A stretch of 64,000 bases of DNA from Stereum hirsutum FP-91666 SS1 (lineage: Eukaryota; Basidiomycota; Agaricomycetes; Russulales; Stereaceae), in contig NW_006763132.1 in NCBI RefSeq assembly GCF_000264905.1, positions 3,330,696 through 3,394,695 of the forward strand, in the 5' to 3' direction. Within the stretch, counting starts at the first letter, position 1; each line of letters opens with the position of its first letter. The notes under the pieces were generated by a model, which worked only from the letters and a program-made list of their open reading frames with translations, made no database searches and had not been told where the DNA came from. Positions 23,595 through 34,705 of this stretch are shown piece after piece. A program made the translations under genes and the position numbers.

Positions 23595-24277
23595 CCCGTG
23601 GTTCCTTTGCTTTAACTTTGCCACCGCGAGCTTTGTCCTCGACCCGAGGCAATGGCGCCGACGGCACGGACAACAAAGAAACAAAACGACACAAAGAGCA
23701 TCAACGGCTGATTTCGGCACAGCCCAGTTCTAGGTCATAGCAACGCAAACATTATGGCCCTTTCATGCCTAGATACGATCGACCACGAGGTCGTGGGTCG
23801 TGTCTCAGCGTTTTGGACAGAAAATATTACGACGGACGATTTATGATGCGCTTTCATTTGGCTGGAATTGGAGAACTACCGCTCCTAGATGGGCACGGGT
23901 GTGAGAAGAAGAAGTTCCATATTACTCCCAAGATAAACACGGCATTGGAGGAGCGATAGAGGAGGTTGCACCTCCATGCCGATCCCAGAGCCATCGCTTT
24001 GAACTCGCTTGCTAGCTGTGCACCGAGCTCAAAGCAAAGCTGATTCAGAGTTCTGCCAGCTTGAGCCACATGAGACAAACAAGGCCCATCCTGAGAAGAT
24101 AGCCGAAGACTCCACGACAAGGAGTGCGGTGCTATGTTCAGTTACGAGCCTTTGCTAGCGGGAGTGAAACGGAACAAAAAGGAAACTCGGAACGGGTAGC
24201 GCTTGCAAATCTCCGCCCGGAAGGTTCCGCGACAGATATTCGCAATATTTTTCTATATATTTCTGCTCACAACCGCC
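23595..24277. other. Intergenic, no gene seen
   Basis: 683 bp upstream of the minus-strand gene and before the F-box/ankyrin remnant. Open frames are short and mutually overlapping. No RNA gene or repeat noticed. Confidence 0.35.
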
Positions 24278-25060
24278 ATGTCCTCTCTACCATTTGCCCA
24301 GCTATGATCCTCTCCGCTCATTTATCTCGTCAGCCTATACTCCAAACACTATCCCGAGCTCAGCATGCACCCGATGTTGTTAACCGAGAATTTTGTCCTG
24401 CGTTGGTCCTGCGCGCAATGACAGCGTGCCACTTGTGGTGTACGCGTAGACCAGCAATATCGAGGATGCTCGTCGTCTCATCCTGGAACATTAGATCTCA
24501 ACATAGTTGGACTGTATGGAGAGTTATCTCTTTACATTGTGTCCGCTATCGAATATCTCGGCAGTATCTCTGCCCTCCTTGACCCAGACGCTTGCGGCGA
24601 TGTTGTTCTTGCGGACACCAAAGGCTCCTCCTACGCACTGCGCTTGGTCACGGTTCTGTTCTGTCGAATCTGGAGGACATATTTCAGACGCGCTCATCGC
24701 TGCCGGTGGAGACATAAACAATGCTCTCTTCAGAGACGACTTCCTAAACCGCTTTCTATGGGCTATTCGACACCGTAACGATCACATCGCCACTCATCTT
24801 CATGTATCAGGAGTGTTTCCGGCCGATCTAGTCTTAGGCTCACGAAATCGGCGAACGCTTCTCGGATGTCTACATACGAGCCTGACGCGAGCACTCTGGC
24901 TGTTGCGGAAATGACCTTGACTTGACGAGTGCAGGCGAGAGGTCATTGAAGAGTGCTCTCCAACGGACTAGACCTACAAGCGTTACCCGCGTCCGAGGTC
25001 GGAAATATTTTCGAGATGTCTTGTACGATGTTTGGCTTCCCCATAGTTGTATGGGAGGAT
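24278..25060 (+). pseudogene. Decayed F-box/ankyrin-repeat gene
   Basis: Starting at ATG 24278, MSSLPFAQL and (in another frame) ILSAHLSRQPILQTLSRAQHA resemble the fungal F-box opening that normally reads as one frame. Further on, LDLNIVGLYGELSLYIVSA and ISALLDPDACGDVVLADTKG (from 24491), HISDALIAAGGDINNALF and HRNDHIATHLHVSGVF (in a different frame), and DLTSAGERSLKSALQR (third frame, from 24913) look like consecutive ankyrin-type repeats. At least two frame changes and several stops separate the pieces, with no plausible introns between them. I infer a dead member of the F-box/ankyrin families common in fungi. It encodes no intact product. Confidence 0.55.
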
Positions 25061-25284
25061 AGGATTGCCAAGCCGGTGCGATGAAGAGGTCTTGATACAT
25101 CCACAGTAACATCCATTATCTCTGGTTAGATCAACAACACCTAAATACATCATTCGTTCCTTCGATACATATACAGGATATAATCCGACTTCATCATACA
25201 TCCTCGCGAGAACCCTCACCATGGTCATCGATAATATTCACCCACTCACACTCATCGTACACCACATCACGCTCCTCCGAAGTC

Positions 25285-27100
25285 TCAAAGGCTCTTCGGG
25301 CTCTTGTACAACACGTCCATCCTCACAAAGTTGTTGTATATCTCGCCTGGGCCGAGAATGGTGTCATATCCGCTCGGGTTTGTTGAAGGGTGGACGAACG
25401 AGGCAATCGGCTATATACCACGATTATGATAATCAGTTCTTTGTTCTCAATTTATGGACGAGGCGAAGACCCGGATACGTACCTCGTGGAACTCGAGGAA
25501 CGCCGCTCCACCAGCGGGATAGCCCTCTCCAGGTCCCGCCTTTCCACTTCCACCGTGTATTTTCTTTCGCGCGCCATCGCCCGTCGAGAAGTTGTACGAG
25601 TAGAATTGCACTCCAGACTCTGTTGAACAGGTAAACAAACAACGACGCATGACAAGTTAGCTCAAGCTTGGCGAGGGGTAGAAAGAGGAAACCAGCGTAC
25701 GGTTAGTGTCAAATGAAAGCTTCAATCCGCTCTTCTCTGACGCGAGCTCGACGACCGGTGAACCATGATGCTCTCCAAGAATAGTCTCGACGCCATTGTA
25801 TTCAGGCGTGAGGTCTTTCTCGGCGATATGGTGTGGAGCGGTCTCACGAGGGGAGAATACGTAGAAGTGATCTACGAACACGATGTCGTCAGAGACTGAG
25901 CGGGCTTTAAAAAGGCAAATATAGACGTACCGTATCCGCCACCAAGCGACCCCTCACCACCAGCTTCTGGGAATTTGTCCCCGATGAGTTTGCCAGAATG
26001 CTCGTGGTAGGTTCCCGCTACGGGGTTCAGTTTTCCAGTAGAAAGACCGGTAGAGTCGATCTCGACGGTGTGGGATGCCTACACGCCACACACGATGACG
26101 ATCGAAGAATCAGAAATGTACACCGCGAGAAAGAAGGAATGTTGCGTACCTTCATTGTCAATGAGTGCCCCTTGACGTTCAAAGCCTGCGGGTCGTCTTT
26201 GAGGGAAGCATCGAGGTTGAATCCCCAGTGCTAACCAGCTCACGACACATGAGCGCATTTCCCTAAAAACAGCCCAAAAGGAATCCTCACCTGCGTCAAG
26301 TTCACCGGCGTGACGATATTTCCCTTCCCCTCACCCACGACTTTCGCCCTATAAATAAACACCACACTTCCTAGACCCCACTCACCATCCCCACTCGACT
26401 TCTTCGGCCCCAACAACCCCACCACCACTTCGACCAACAGATCTCCGGGATACCCCTGATCCCCACCTTTCGACAGATACCTAAACAGCGCCGAAGATCC
26501 GGACGGGAACACCTTCTGGAACGTATCGATTTCCCGCTCGCTGAACAAAACTCCAGGAACGTCCTGCTCCTTTACTCCTCCGCTCGCGATCGCAGAACGC
26601 GAGGGCGCTATGGCGTCAAGGGGGAGTGGTTCCCAATCGACTTGGTCGAAGCCGGAGGGACCGCCGTGAAGAGACACACCCGGTGTGGCGTCAGAGTTGG
26701 GAATAGGGGCGATAGAGGCGGTAAGGCCAGACGTGGTGTGGGTGAGGGTTCGGGGGCCTGCAGGCACTCGGTTCGTGTAGCGACCGATGATGGTATTGGT
26801 ATACTTTTGAGTTATATGACCTTTGGGATCTTCGGGCCCTACGACGAGGTCGTGTGTCTAGTGATTGAGTTAGGTGGGTGGCGCTAAGCGTCGTATAAAG
26901 GGATCGGACATACACGGCCATCAGTCTGGACGAAGAGACGGTGAAGAGTTAGGCCTCGAGGAAGAATCTGTGTGGCAATAGTGTGTTTCTTTTAGCATCT
27001 GCAGGGCAGTTGAGTGGCTGATTGAACGCACCTCAATGGCCAGCGATGGCGTCAGTGACGGCAACGCCAACATAAGTGGGGTAAAGCCAGCGTCCGTCAT
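25285..27100 (-). CDS. Aldose 1-epimerase (galactose mutarotase) family protein
   Basis: Eight exons (27100-27032, 26967-26914, 26857-26291, 26230-26150, 26078-25931, 25871-25701, 25619-25483, 25410-25285) give 450 aa. Family motifs in order: LVVGPEDPKGHITQKYTNT with IIGRYTNRV (substrate-side loop), LHGGPSGFDQVDWE (the conserved HGG-x2-GF block), NLTQHWGFNLDAS (counterpart of the NLTNHxYFNL block with the catalytic-region His), GGYDHFYV, and the late GVQFYSYNF strand. This is the beta-sandwich fold that interconverts alpha and beta anomers of aldoses. The protein is longer than the typical 340-350 aa because of an insert of about 100 residues after the HGG block. No signal peptide, so probably cytosolic. 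ATG 27100 is preferred because MTDAGFTPLMLALPSL matches the usual start of fungal relatives, as I remember them. Sugar specificity is not determinable. Confidence 0.85.
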
Positions 27101-28408
27101 CTTCAAAAATCTTCGAGTAGATCCAAACAAACGACGAAACGATAATCAAGATGATAGTGAAGGCCTCAAGTTGTTCAACCTCTCGAAAAGGTATTCAGGA
27201 GGAGCTACAGGAGACAGAGAGACTGATCGATCAGAATCAGATTCGACGTGTGGGCAGGTTGGGGTCCTTATGTACCTGCCTAATTTCGTTATCGTTGGAT
27301 CCGGGCGACTGAGGTCGACGTCAACGAGACGATGACTGTAGCGACGACTGGCCTAGGTCGGAGGAGAACGGCGCGGCCGGAGAAACAGGGGAGAATTTGG
27401 TGCGGGGAAGCGGGACGGGGGCGCTGGCATGCGGAGGTTCGGAATCCGGAGCTGAGGGGAAAGCGATCATGGGAAGACACCCCAAGTCCGAAGACCTAAC
27501 CTTGAATTAGGTGTTTCCCGTGAGCCCAAGTGAAAGTGGTCGCACTGGCTCGTTGAATTGCATCCGTCGATGACGCTTTCGCAACCAGGGATATAATGTG
27601 CAGAGAATATGACGTCGACCTCAAGGCCTTTGGATGATGTCCTCTAGACAAAAGAGTTAGGAGAGTTGGACCGGTATCACACGTCCTCCCGGGATAAATG
27701 TGAGTGCGCGGTTGAGCTCACCGCGGCATAAGAATTGCGTGACAATGCCTCATACGGTCTATGGAAGTAAAAACATGAGGTAGAGGAGAGAGATAGGGTT
27801 AGTTAAAAATGCGCACCTTGCACGGCTCAGGACGAATACAAACGGTCCTCCAATCTTGCTGGAGTTCGGCGAAAGCTAAGAGCATACAAGGTGTACTCAA
27901 ACCAACAGCTATAGATACTCTCGGTAGGTACTTACCCACAAAAGTACTTTTTCAAAGGGAGCAAGCACTGCAGATGGCCTTGAAGCACGTACGTCCTTTG
28001 GTGCCTCGACCAACCACATTGCACAGTGGAAACGTTTCTGTTGTCAAAAAAATATTCCCCGTGCCCAACTAGTATGACTGTGGTCATGTCAATTTAAGTA
28101 TGAATGAAGAAATTAGAACACTGTGCACAGCTGAAGTTGCAAAGAGTTGAGGGTCGAGGAGTACAACGAGCGCCTATCGTGGCTCTTTGCCACAGGCGCG
28201 TTTCCTTGGCGCGTTCAATGGGCGCCTACTTGATAGCCCTCGCGTCGGCGTCCGTGCTTGCCTTTTCCAGTCCTCTTTCCACTCGTGCATGTTCATTTCC
28301 TGCTTCCGTGTACAACGCCATCTGATTATTGACCGTCGTCTTCTTACGGCTCGATATCTCCCTAGATATCATACAACATCGCTAGAGCTCGAAATTGACA
28401 GAGTAGGT
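27101..28408. promoter_or_regulatory. Divergent intergenic region between the epimerase and RNase H1
   Basis: 1.3 kb between two head-to-head starts. It should contain both promoters. No convincing TATA box, repeat or RNA gene was found, and the open frames inside have no recognisable similarity. Confidence 0.35.
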
Positions 28409-29972
28409 ATGCCGAAGTCGTCGAAAGTGTACTATTACGCCGTCAAGAAAGGACGGATACCCGGTGTTTACCTGACATGGTATGCACACGGCACGGCGAT
28501 CTACCGATAGGACGATAGACTGATACAGGACTGTTTCTACAGGGATGAATGCGATGCCCAGGTCAAAGGCTTCTCCCAACCTGTCTTCAAGAAATTCGCA
28601 GATCTCGCGGAAGCAGAAGAATGGGCTAACGCGAAACTCATCCAATCGTCGCCAACATTCCATGCTCCCACGGCGCCAACATCACCGTCAAAGCCCAAAT
28701 CTTCATCCTTTGCATCTAAATCCTCACCCATCAAACCAATATTGAAGGCCTCTGCCGCAGCATCTTCGAGCAAGCCAAACTCGACATCAGTCAATTATGT
28801 GGCGCCATCCTCAAACCTATTCGACGATGAATGGGAAGAGGTCTATACGGACGGTGCTTGTCGTAACAATCAGGGCAAGGCATTGAAGAAGGGTCCGCCA
28901 CCGAAGGCTGGTCTGGGTGTCTGGTGGGGTCCCAATGATCCTCGGTACGTTCGACGCTCTAAGTACTCCTCTACAAGTGTAACACATGGCTTTCTCCGGA
29001 ATGGGGTACCTTGTGCTTGCTGCGCCAGCTGCCTACATCCTGTGTCCCAGTACTGATATTAACGCATTTACTTGCAGAAATGTCTGTGAACGATGTCCAG
29101 GAGAACAGACAAACAACAGAGCGGAACTGATCGTACGTACCGCATTATAGCATCTTGCTGAAGGTCATTCAAAATCAAAGCAACCTCCATAAAGGCAATT
29201 ATCCGTGTCCTTGAAATGACGCCCCAATCCCAGAAACGCATTCGAATCAAGACCGATTCCAAATATTGCATCAACTGTGCGTCGCCACCTTCCCTCACAC
29301 CATACCGCATAATATCCTGGTTCTCCCAATTGACAAGCTTCTTCACTTCCTCGCTCATCGCGTATCACTTATTACTCTCCACAGGCATCTACGACTGGCT
29401 CCCCAAATGGCAATCGAACTCCTTCCTTACCGCAAACGGCAAACCCGTCTCAAACGTCCCCTTGATCAAATACCTCGCCGCCCTTCTCGACCTCCGCTGC
29501 ATCAACAACCAAAAGATCCGGATTGTGTATGTCAAGGGACATTCTGACTCTGCCGGTCCTGACTCTGTCGGGAACAACGCGGCGGATACGTTGGCGGTCC
29601 GGGGATGCGACTTAGCGGAGGAGATTGAGGATGATTGGGACGCGTTGAGGGCGCTGGTTGAGGAGGAGACGAACATGATCAGGGAGTTGAGAGTTAATGG
29701 TTTGACTGATGCTATGGGCTCAAATGCAGGTATAGCCGCACAAGCAGGGAAACCTGGGCGGCAGACGACAGTGGAGGTTGAGGAAGAGAATGTGGTTAAG
29801 GAGATTACGATCAGCAAAGAGGAATTTGACCCGAGGGTGAGTAACCTCTCACACTCTGACGTTGGTGAGAATGTATTGAATGACACTCCTTTGATCACTC
29901 TAGGACCTGGATGGTTTCGAGCTTCTCAGCGACGATGAGATGGAGGAGATGGCACAGAACCAGTCGTTCTGA
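28409..29972 (+). CDS. Ribonuclease H1
   Basis: Exons 28409-28479, 28543-28944, 29078-29132, 29195-29276, 29385-29836 and 29904-29972 give 376 aa. The N-terminus (YYAVKKGRIPGVYLTWDECD, then FSQPVFKKFADLAEAEEW) is the small hybrid-binding domain that grips RNA/DNA duplexes. After a Ser/Pro linker comes the catalytic RNase H fold with YTDGACRNN (Asp127), NNRAELIAIIRVLE, IKTDSKYCINCIYDWLPKW and KGHSDSAGPDSVGNNAADTL, which supply the D-E-D-D metal site. It cleaves RNA in RNA/DNA hybrids in the nucleus and possibly mitochondria. The acidic tail of about 100 residues is lineage-specific. Splice phases all agree and no residue of the active site is missing. Confidence 0.9.
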
Positions 29973-30188
29973 GGAAATATAGGAGAAGTCCTGCTTTTGC
30001 ATATTGTACTACTAACTTTCACAATGATACACCTTGTTACGTTCAACACGACGGCTTTCAAAACTTCCGTCTATGAACACAATACCGATCCAGACCAAAG
30101 CCGGAAATGGGAAACAAAATACAAGCACAATAAGAAAGATGCCCCCAAAAATATCTGAAGGCCCAAGTATCCGGAAAGTCGCGACAGA

Positions 30189-31402
30189 TCACTGGCCCCA
30201 CGCCCCTGTCCCCTTGCGAATATCAACTTCCCAAAGGTCATCGTTTTCGACGATTTCTTCCAACGGCGCGCAAGGCTCCTTCTTATGCCGTTTCCAATCG
30301 GCGGTCTGGCATTCTCGCTGAGCATCAACGAGTGGTATATCATCACGGTCATTTTGACAGGTAAGCTCTTGTTGAACAAAGAGGACGAAAGCAGCAATGG
30401 ACCTACCGAGCAATAGAATGCCCACTTGCATTTCCCGCAACGATGCAATGTCTTGCCTTCATCATCCTTCAACCAAGCCAAGTTACACGCCGGATTGAAG
30501 CAGAACCTCTTCGTCTCCGGATCGTAGAGCGGGTTCGGCACAAGCGTCTCGTCGTCTTCGTCATCGTCTTCTTCCGGTCCCAGATATGCTAACGCTCCTT
30601 CGGTAATCTCTCCCTCTTCCTCTTCGTCGTCGTCATCCGGAAACAAGTCGGAAGGAGCATTATTACCAGACCAATTACGTTTGGCACGAAGATATTGCAT
30701 GCGTTGTTTCAGCGTCGGTTTGGTCATGGTTTTGCGGCGACGGTTAAGAACGCGCCTGCGAAGGCGGTCTGCTTCTTCTTTATTGTGCGCGAAAGGACAT
30801 GACGCGTCGAGGCAGCCGGACTCCTTGTTGAAGAACTAGTGAAGTTGAATATCGTCAGTCTTGAAGCTGGTCTTGATCCCCCCTCGTCGCTCCTACTTGA
30901 AATGAAATCGATAGAGACTACTTACCGCGCAGGGAATCGAGTCCTTCCGATACCCATTCTTCTTCAGCCTCGCAAATAACGCGTCCCACTGCCTATTCCC
31001 CGTAGTCCCCGCGATACTAGCATAATTCAAAATGCAATTCCAAAACCCTCTCTCATCCGAGCCGATCGTGTAAAGTATCCCTCCCTGGACATGCTTCCAA
31101 TCTCGCTTGAACAAATCCTGATACACCTTGATATCACCAGGATGGACGGTTCCATCGGGGCGTGGATGAAGCTTGATACCTTCGACGTCTTTAAGACGAT
31201 GTGCGGTGTAGAGTGCGAATGAGAGCCCTTGACGGGGGAAAAGAGCGGCAGGGGAATTGACGATGATGCCGTCTAGCATGTGATATTTCGATTGGATGGC
31301 AGCGCAGAGATAATGATAGTAGGTTTCGTTATATTCGGCCTGTTTTTGGCCTTGTTTGTAGGCAGGAGAACCAGCTGTTGGACTCTGGCTCGATGCGTAC
31401 AT
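30189..31402 (-). CDS. CCCH + MYND zinc-finger protein, paralogue 1
   Basis: Exons 31402-30926, 30835-30407 and 30317-30189 encode 344 aa. Residues 1-155 form an unrecognised globular domain with conserved landmarks GTVHPGDIKVYQDLFKRDW, FWNCILNY and AGTTGNRQWDALF. At the exon 1/2 border is a CCCH-like finger (C-x8-C-x4-C-x3-H: CAFFNKESGC, then CPFAH). After a very acidic linker comes a MYND-type finger (CFNPAC, CGKCKWAFYCS, ECQTADWKRHKKEPC). MYND fingers bind proline-rich peptides and CCCH fingers usually bind RNA, so an adaptor or regulatory role is possible, but the activity is unknown. The plus-strand gene 283 bp away is its paralogue. It is convergent with RNase H1, with about 216 bp between the stops. 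Confidence 0.82.
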
Positions 31403-31685
31403 GGTGGTATGTGATATGCGCTGAAGGCGGAGACGATTTGCAGCAGTATAAGTACTAGTACCTTCGACGAGATTGAAGACCGAGACAGAAATGATGTGGC
31501 CGGTTTTGGGCCACTTGTGGAAGGAGTGCCACAGTACCCCTGACGGAGTTTGCCGGGGAGGACTTCGCCGTGTCTGGCAAGCGTCTGGAACCTTTTATTC
31601 TTCACTTCTTTGTTCTTGTCTCCTCCCGCCATATACCTATTCGCCCACGAAACTTGCATTAGCCCATCTACGCTTAGACGACATC
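31403..31685. promoter_or_regulatory. Bidirectional promoter of the CCCH-MYND gene pair
   Basis: 283 bp separate the two start codons. A TATAAGTA-like sequence lies near 31447. A CCCCT stress-type core occurs near 31537. Both assignments are by eye only. Confidence 0.4.
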
Positions 31686-32858
31686 ATGTATGCTCGTAAA
31701 CTGTACCCAACAGCGAATAATCCAGAAGAGTATGAAAAAGGCAAACACCAGGCCGAAATTCAAGAAGACAGGTACCACAAACTGCGCGCCGCCATCGAGA
31801 AAAAATATCGCATCCTTGACAACATCGTCTCCGACAACGGTTTTCCTTTCCCCCGCCAAGGTATCTCCTTCGAGCCTTACACTGTCGTCAAGCTAGAGAC
31901 CATCAAAGGGTTCAAGCTGCATCCGTTTGCCGACGGGACGGTCCATCCTGACGACCTCGAGATCTATCACGATATGTTCAAGACAGACTGGAACCATGCA
32001 CAGAGTGGAATTCTCTATAATATTGGAGAAGCGAGGGAGTTTTGGAACTGCATCTTGAATTACCATAGCCCAGCGGGGACTACGGGGAACGAGGAGTGGG
32101 ATGCTTTATTCGAGAAGTTGAAAGGGAATGGTTTCAGGAAGGATTGTCTCCCTTGTATGGTGCGTGGCGTCACAAAACCGAAACACCACTCATTACGACT
32201 TACATTCTCTATGCAGTTCTTCAACAGGTTTTCGGGCTGTCTCGACCCTACGTGTCCCTATATTCACGATGCTGCCGAGGCCCATCGCATCCGCGCCAAG
32301 ATCCTCGATGTGCGACGCCAAAAAATGTTGAAGCCGACATCTAGACAATGCATGAACTACCTACGTGCAAAAGACCGATGGCACGGTGCCCGTCCCCCTC
32401 CTCCAGTCCCTTTTGCTACGGAGCCACAAATCGACAGATCGGGTTTCAATGAAGAGCTCGCACACTTCCACACGTTCGATGCCCTTTGTGTGAACCCGAA
32501 CTGCAAGATGGAATGGCTAAAGGGAACTGGAACACCCGTTCCTCCGCCGCTCAATCGTTGTAGTAGATGTAAATGGGCATTCTACTGTTCTGTATGTTTC
32601 CTTATATTTTCATCAGCCCTTTAAAGATGAGACTAACGAGAGCTTTGATCCATACAGCCTGCTTGCCAAAGTGCGGACTGGAAGCGACATAAGAAAGAGC
32701 CATGCGCTCCGCTGGAAGAAATGGTTGCCAATGACGAGCTGTGGCACGGCGACATTCGTAAAGGTACGGAGATGGTCGACGTTACGTATGGTACGTGTCC
32801 CTTGTGTCTTCCTTCGTCGAATATTTGGATCTGACTGCTCTCCCTATCGATAGGCTAG
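31686..32858 (+). CDS. CCCH + MYND zinc-finger protein, paralogue 2
   Basis: Exons 31686-32159, 32217-32591, 32658-32790 and 32854-32858 give 328 aa. It matches the minus-strand neighbour along its whole length and at two intron positions. The N-terminal domain shares GTVHPDDLEIYHDMFKTDW, FWNCILNY and AGTTGNEEWDALF. The CCCH finger is CMFFNRFSGC, CPYIH. The MYND finger has CVNPNC, CSRCKWAFYCS, ACQSADWKRHKKEPC. The long acidic linker of paralogue 1 is replaced by a short proline-rich one. The last exon adds only one Gly and the stop; without that splice the protein would run on to another nearby stop. The start at 31686 is the first ATG in frame with the conserved domain. Function unknown. Confidence 0.82.
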
Positions 32859-34705
32859 AGTAGCACCTCGATCAACTGGCATGTCTATTGTGACGCTGAT
32901 AGGATAGAAATCGAAATAATCACTGCACATTCCCATCAACTAAATCATACTCTCGAACATTAAGTCTCGCTCCCCTCTAATCCAAGAAACCGAAACATGT
33001 CATCATCTCCGACTTGTATCGGGCGCTCAGCTGCAGAGCTCAGTGAAGCGCTCCCTGCCCACCAAAATGCCGCCACAGCGCCTTCAGTACTAGCAGCTCT
33101 TTCATCAGTTGAAAATAGCAGAGCCTGAGCTACTTAGCAACTTATGAATAGGTTAGACCTGCTGAGGCCTGAGAGCTAATACTTAAACCATCGGCGCAAG
33201 TTGGGCGCACTGAGTGGCCACGGCCTGCTTCGGCATACTATACTTATAGCCCATTCTCATCACATTTTTAACGCTTCGGATCAGCCTTCCGTAGAAGCGG
33301 GGGGTTTGGTACCTTGGAGTAACACGTCGGTAACATTTCTGAAGAAACCGAAACCAACGGAAGGTCCACGCCACTGTGGCACCCCCATGAAAAGTAAAGA
33401 GCGAACCGGGAACTCGGCGTCAAGATCGCAGAGGCCGCGCAACCCGGAACCAGTCAGTGGTGGGGAGGATTTGACACAGGGCCAGGCACCCTATTCGTGC
33501 TTGACGTGCACAAGTTTAGAAAAAGACCTCTCACATTCAGAATATGTGACCATCGTCGAAAGGCCACGTCCTACCGGCCAGAGCACAGCAAACACGGAAC
33601 CTTCGGAGCTCGAGGTCAACATCGATGTTCACTCCACAAACCATCCCCGTCTAACTGCAGGGCCCTTCTGCCTCCTTCCGGGATGTAAAATTGAGGCATA
33701 TGTACAGCACCAACCTCTGTTTACCCATGCATCGAACGCACAGCTCTAAAATACCACATCACATGCGCGAGTCAAAAAACATTGACGAATAACGAACTCA
33801 ATCCCACAATCAAGACAGTCTAAAGCCGACCAGGTGCAAAAATTCTATATGTAAATATGTAAAGTCCTGGAGCCCGGGCGACGCGAGACATTCACGACTA
33901 TGTACGTATGTAGAAACAGCTAGGCCAACGAGACGAAGGACAGGGCAAGATGAAAGGAAAGGAAAAGACAGACCGAAGATAGAGGACAGGCACAGAGAAC
34001 GGGGTAAATCGATAGAAGAAGAAGATGCTATGAGTACAACGAAGGGGAACATGGAAAGGAACTGGCTATGGAAGGGAGGGAGAAGATGATGGGCTTCCTG
34101 GGGGGTGACGGCGAAAGGTGCATGCATGATGTCGATAATGATGGTAGGTGAGATGAGATGCGGAGGGATGACGCTAAGTAGATCGTTCGATGGAGATTTG
34201 ATTGGAGAATCGAGCCTGAGAGTGTATGAGGGATGATAGGTCGGTGGCGACGGCGACGGCGCCAAAGAAGAGGCAGATGAGGGAGGAAGCGCGGATAAGT
34301 GAGAACAAGAAACGAGAAGAAGATGGTAAAGGAAGAGAAGGGGGTATGCACGGAGAGATGAATGAGAGGTGATGATGACAGTGCAAGTAAGAAAGGAAAA
34401 ACAAGTGACATAATGACAGTGGTTGGATGGACATTCGAAATATATATATGCATCCTGTCCTGTCCTGTATACCTTCGGAAAGCTAAGGCGAAGGGATGAA
34501 AAGAGGAAGGTAAATCTGAGAAAAGAAATTCTATGGTAAGCTCGAGCTTTATATGGAATGACCGATCCGTTCCGCTGACAAAAACGCAAAAAGTAAAGCG
34601 GATACAGACAGGCAGACGGCGAAAAAGACAAGATGACAAGTCCCAACGATTTAGGAAAGTTACATACATACCAATCCACACACTATTTTTTCTTCGCGTC
34701 CAAAT
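32859..34705. other. Intergenic: long 3' flanks, one doubtful ORF
   Basis: The region lies between two convergent genes. From about 33800 on, the minus-strand reading is T/C-rich, like a long 3' UTR of the kinase gene. The only sizeable frame is the doubtful ORF at 33201-33749. No repeat or RNA gene recognised. Confidence 0.35.
33201..33749 (+). CDS. Doubtful 182-aa open frame, no recognised domain
   Basis: An uninterrupted frame that is not the shadow of a gene on the other strand. Codon use and composition are unremarkable and I recognise no motif. Two Cys pairs (CLTC and CLLPGC) are too far apart to call a finger. There is no TATA box or intron to support it. It could be a young or decayed gene, or chance. 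Confidence 0.2.
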   Translation: MGALSGHGLLRHTILIAHSHHIFNASDQPSVEAGGLVPWSNTSVTFLKKPKPTEGPRHCGTPMKSKERTGNSASRSQRPRNPEPVSGGEDLTQGQAPYSCLTCTSLEKDLSHSEYVTIVERPRPTGQSTANTEPSELEVNIDVHSTNHPRLTAGPFCLLPGCKIEAYVQHQPLFTHASNAQL

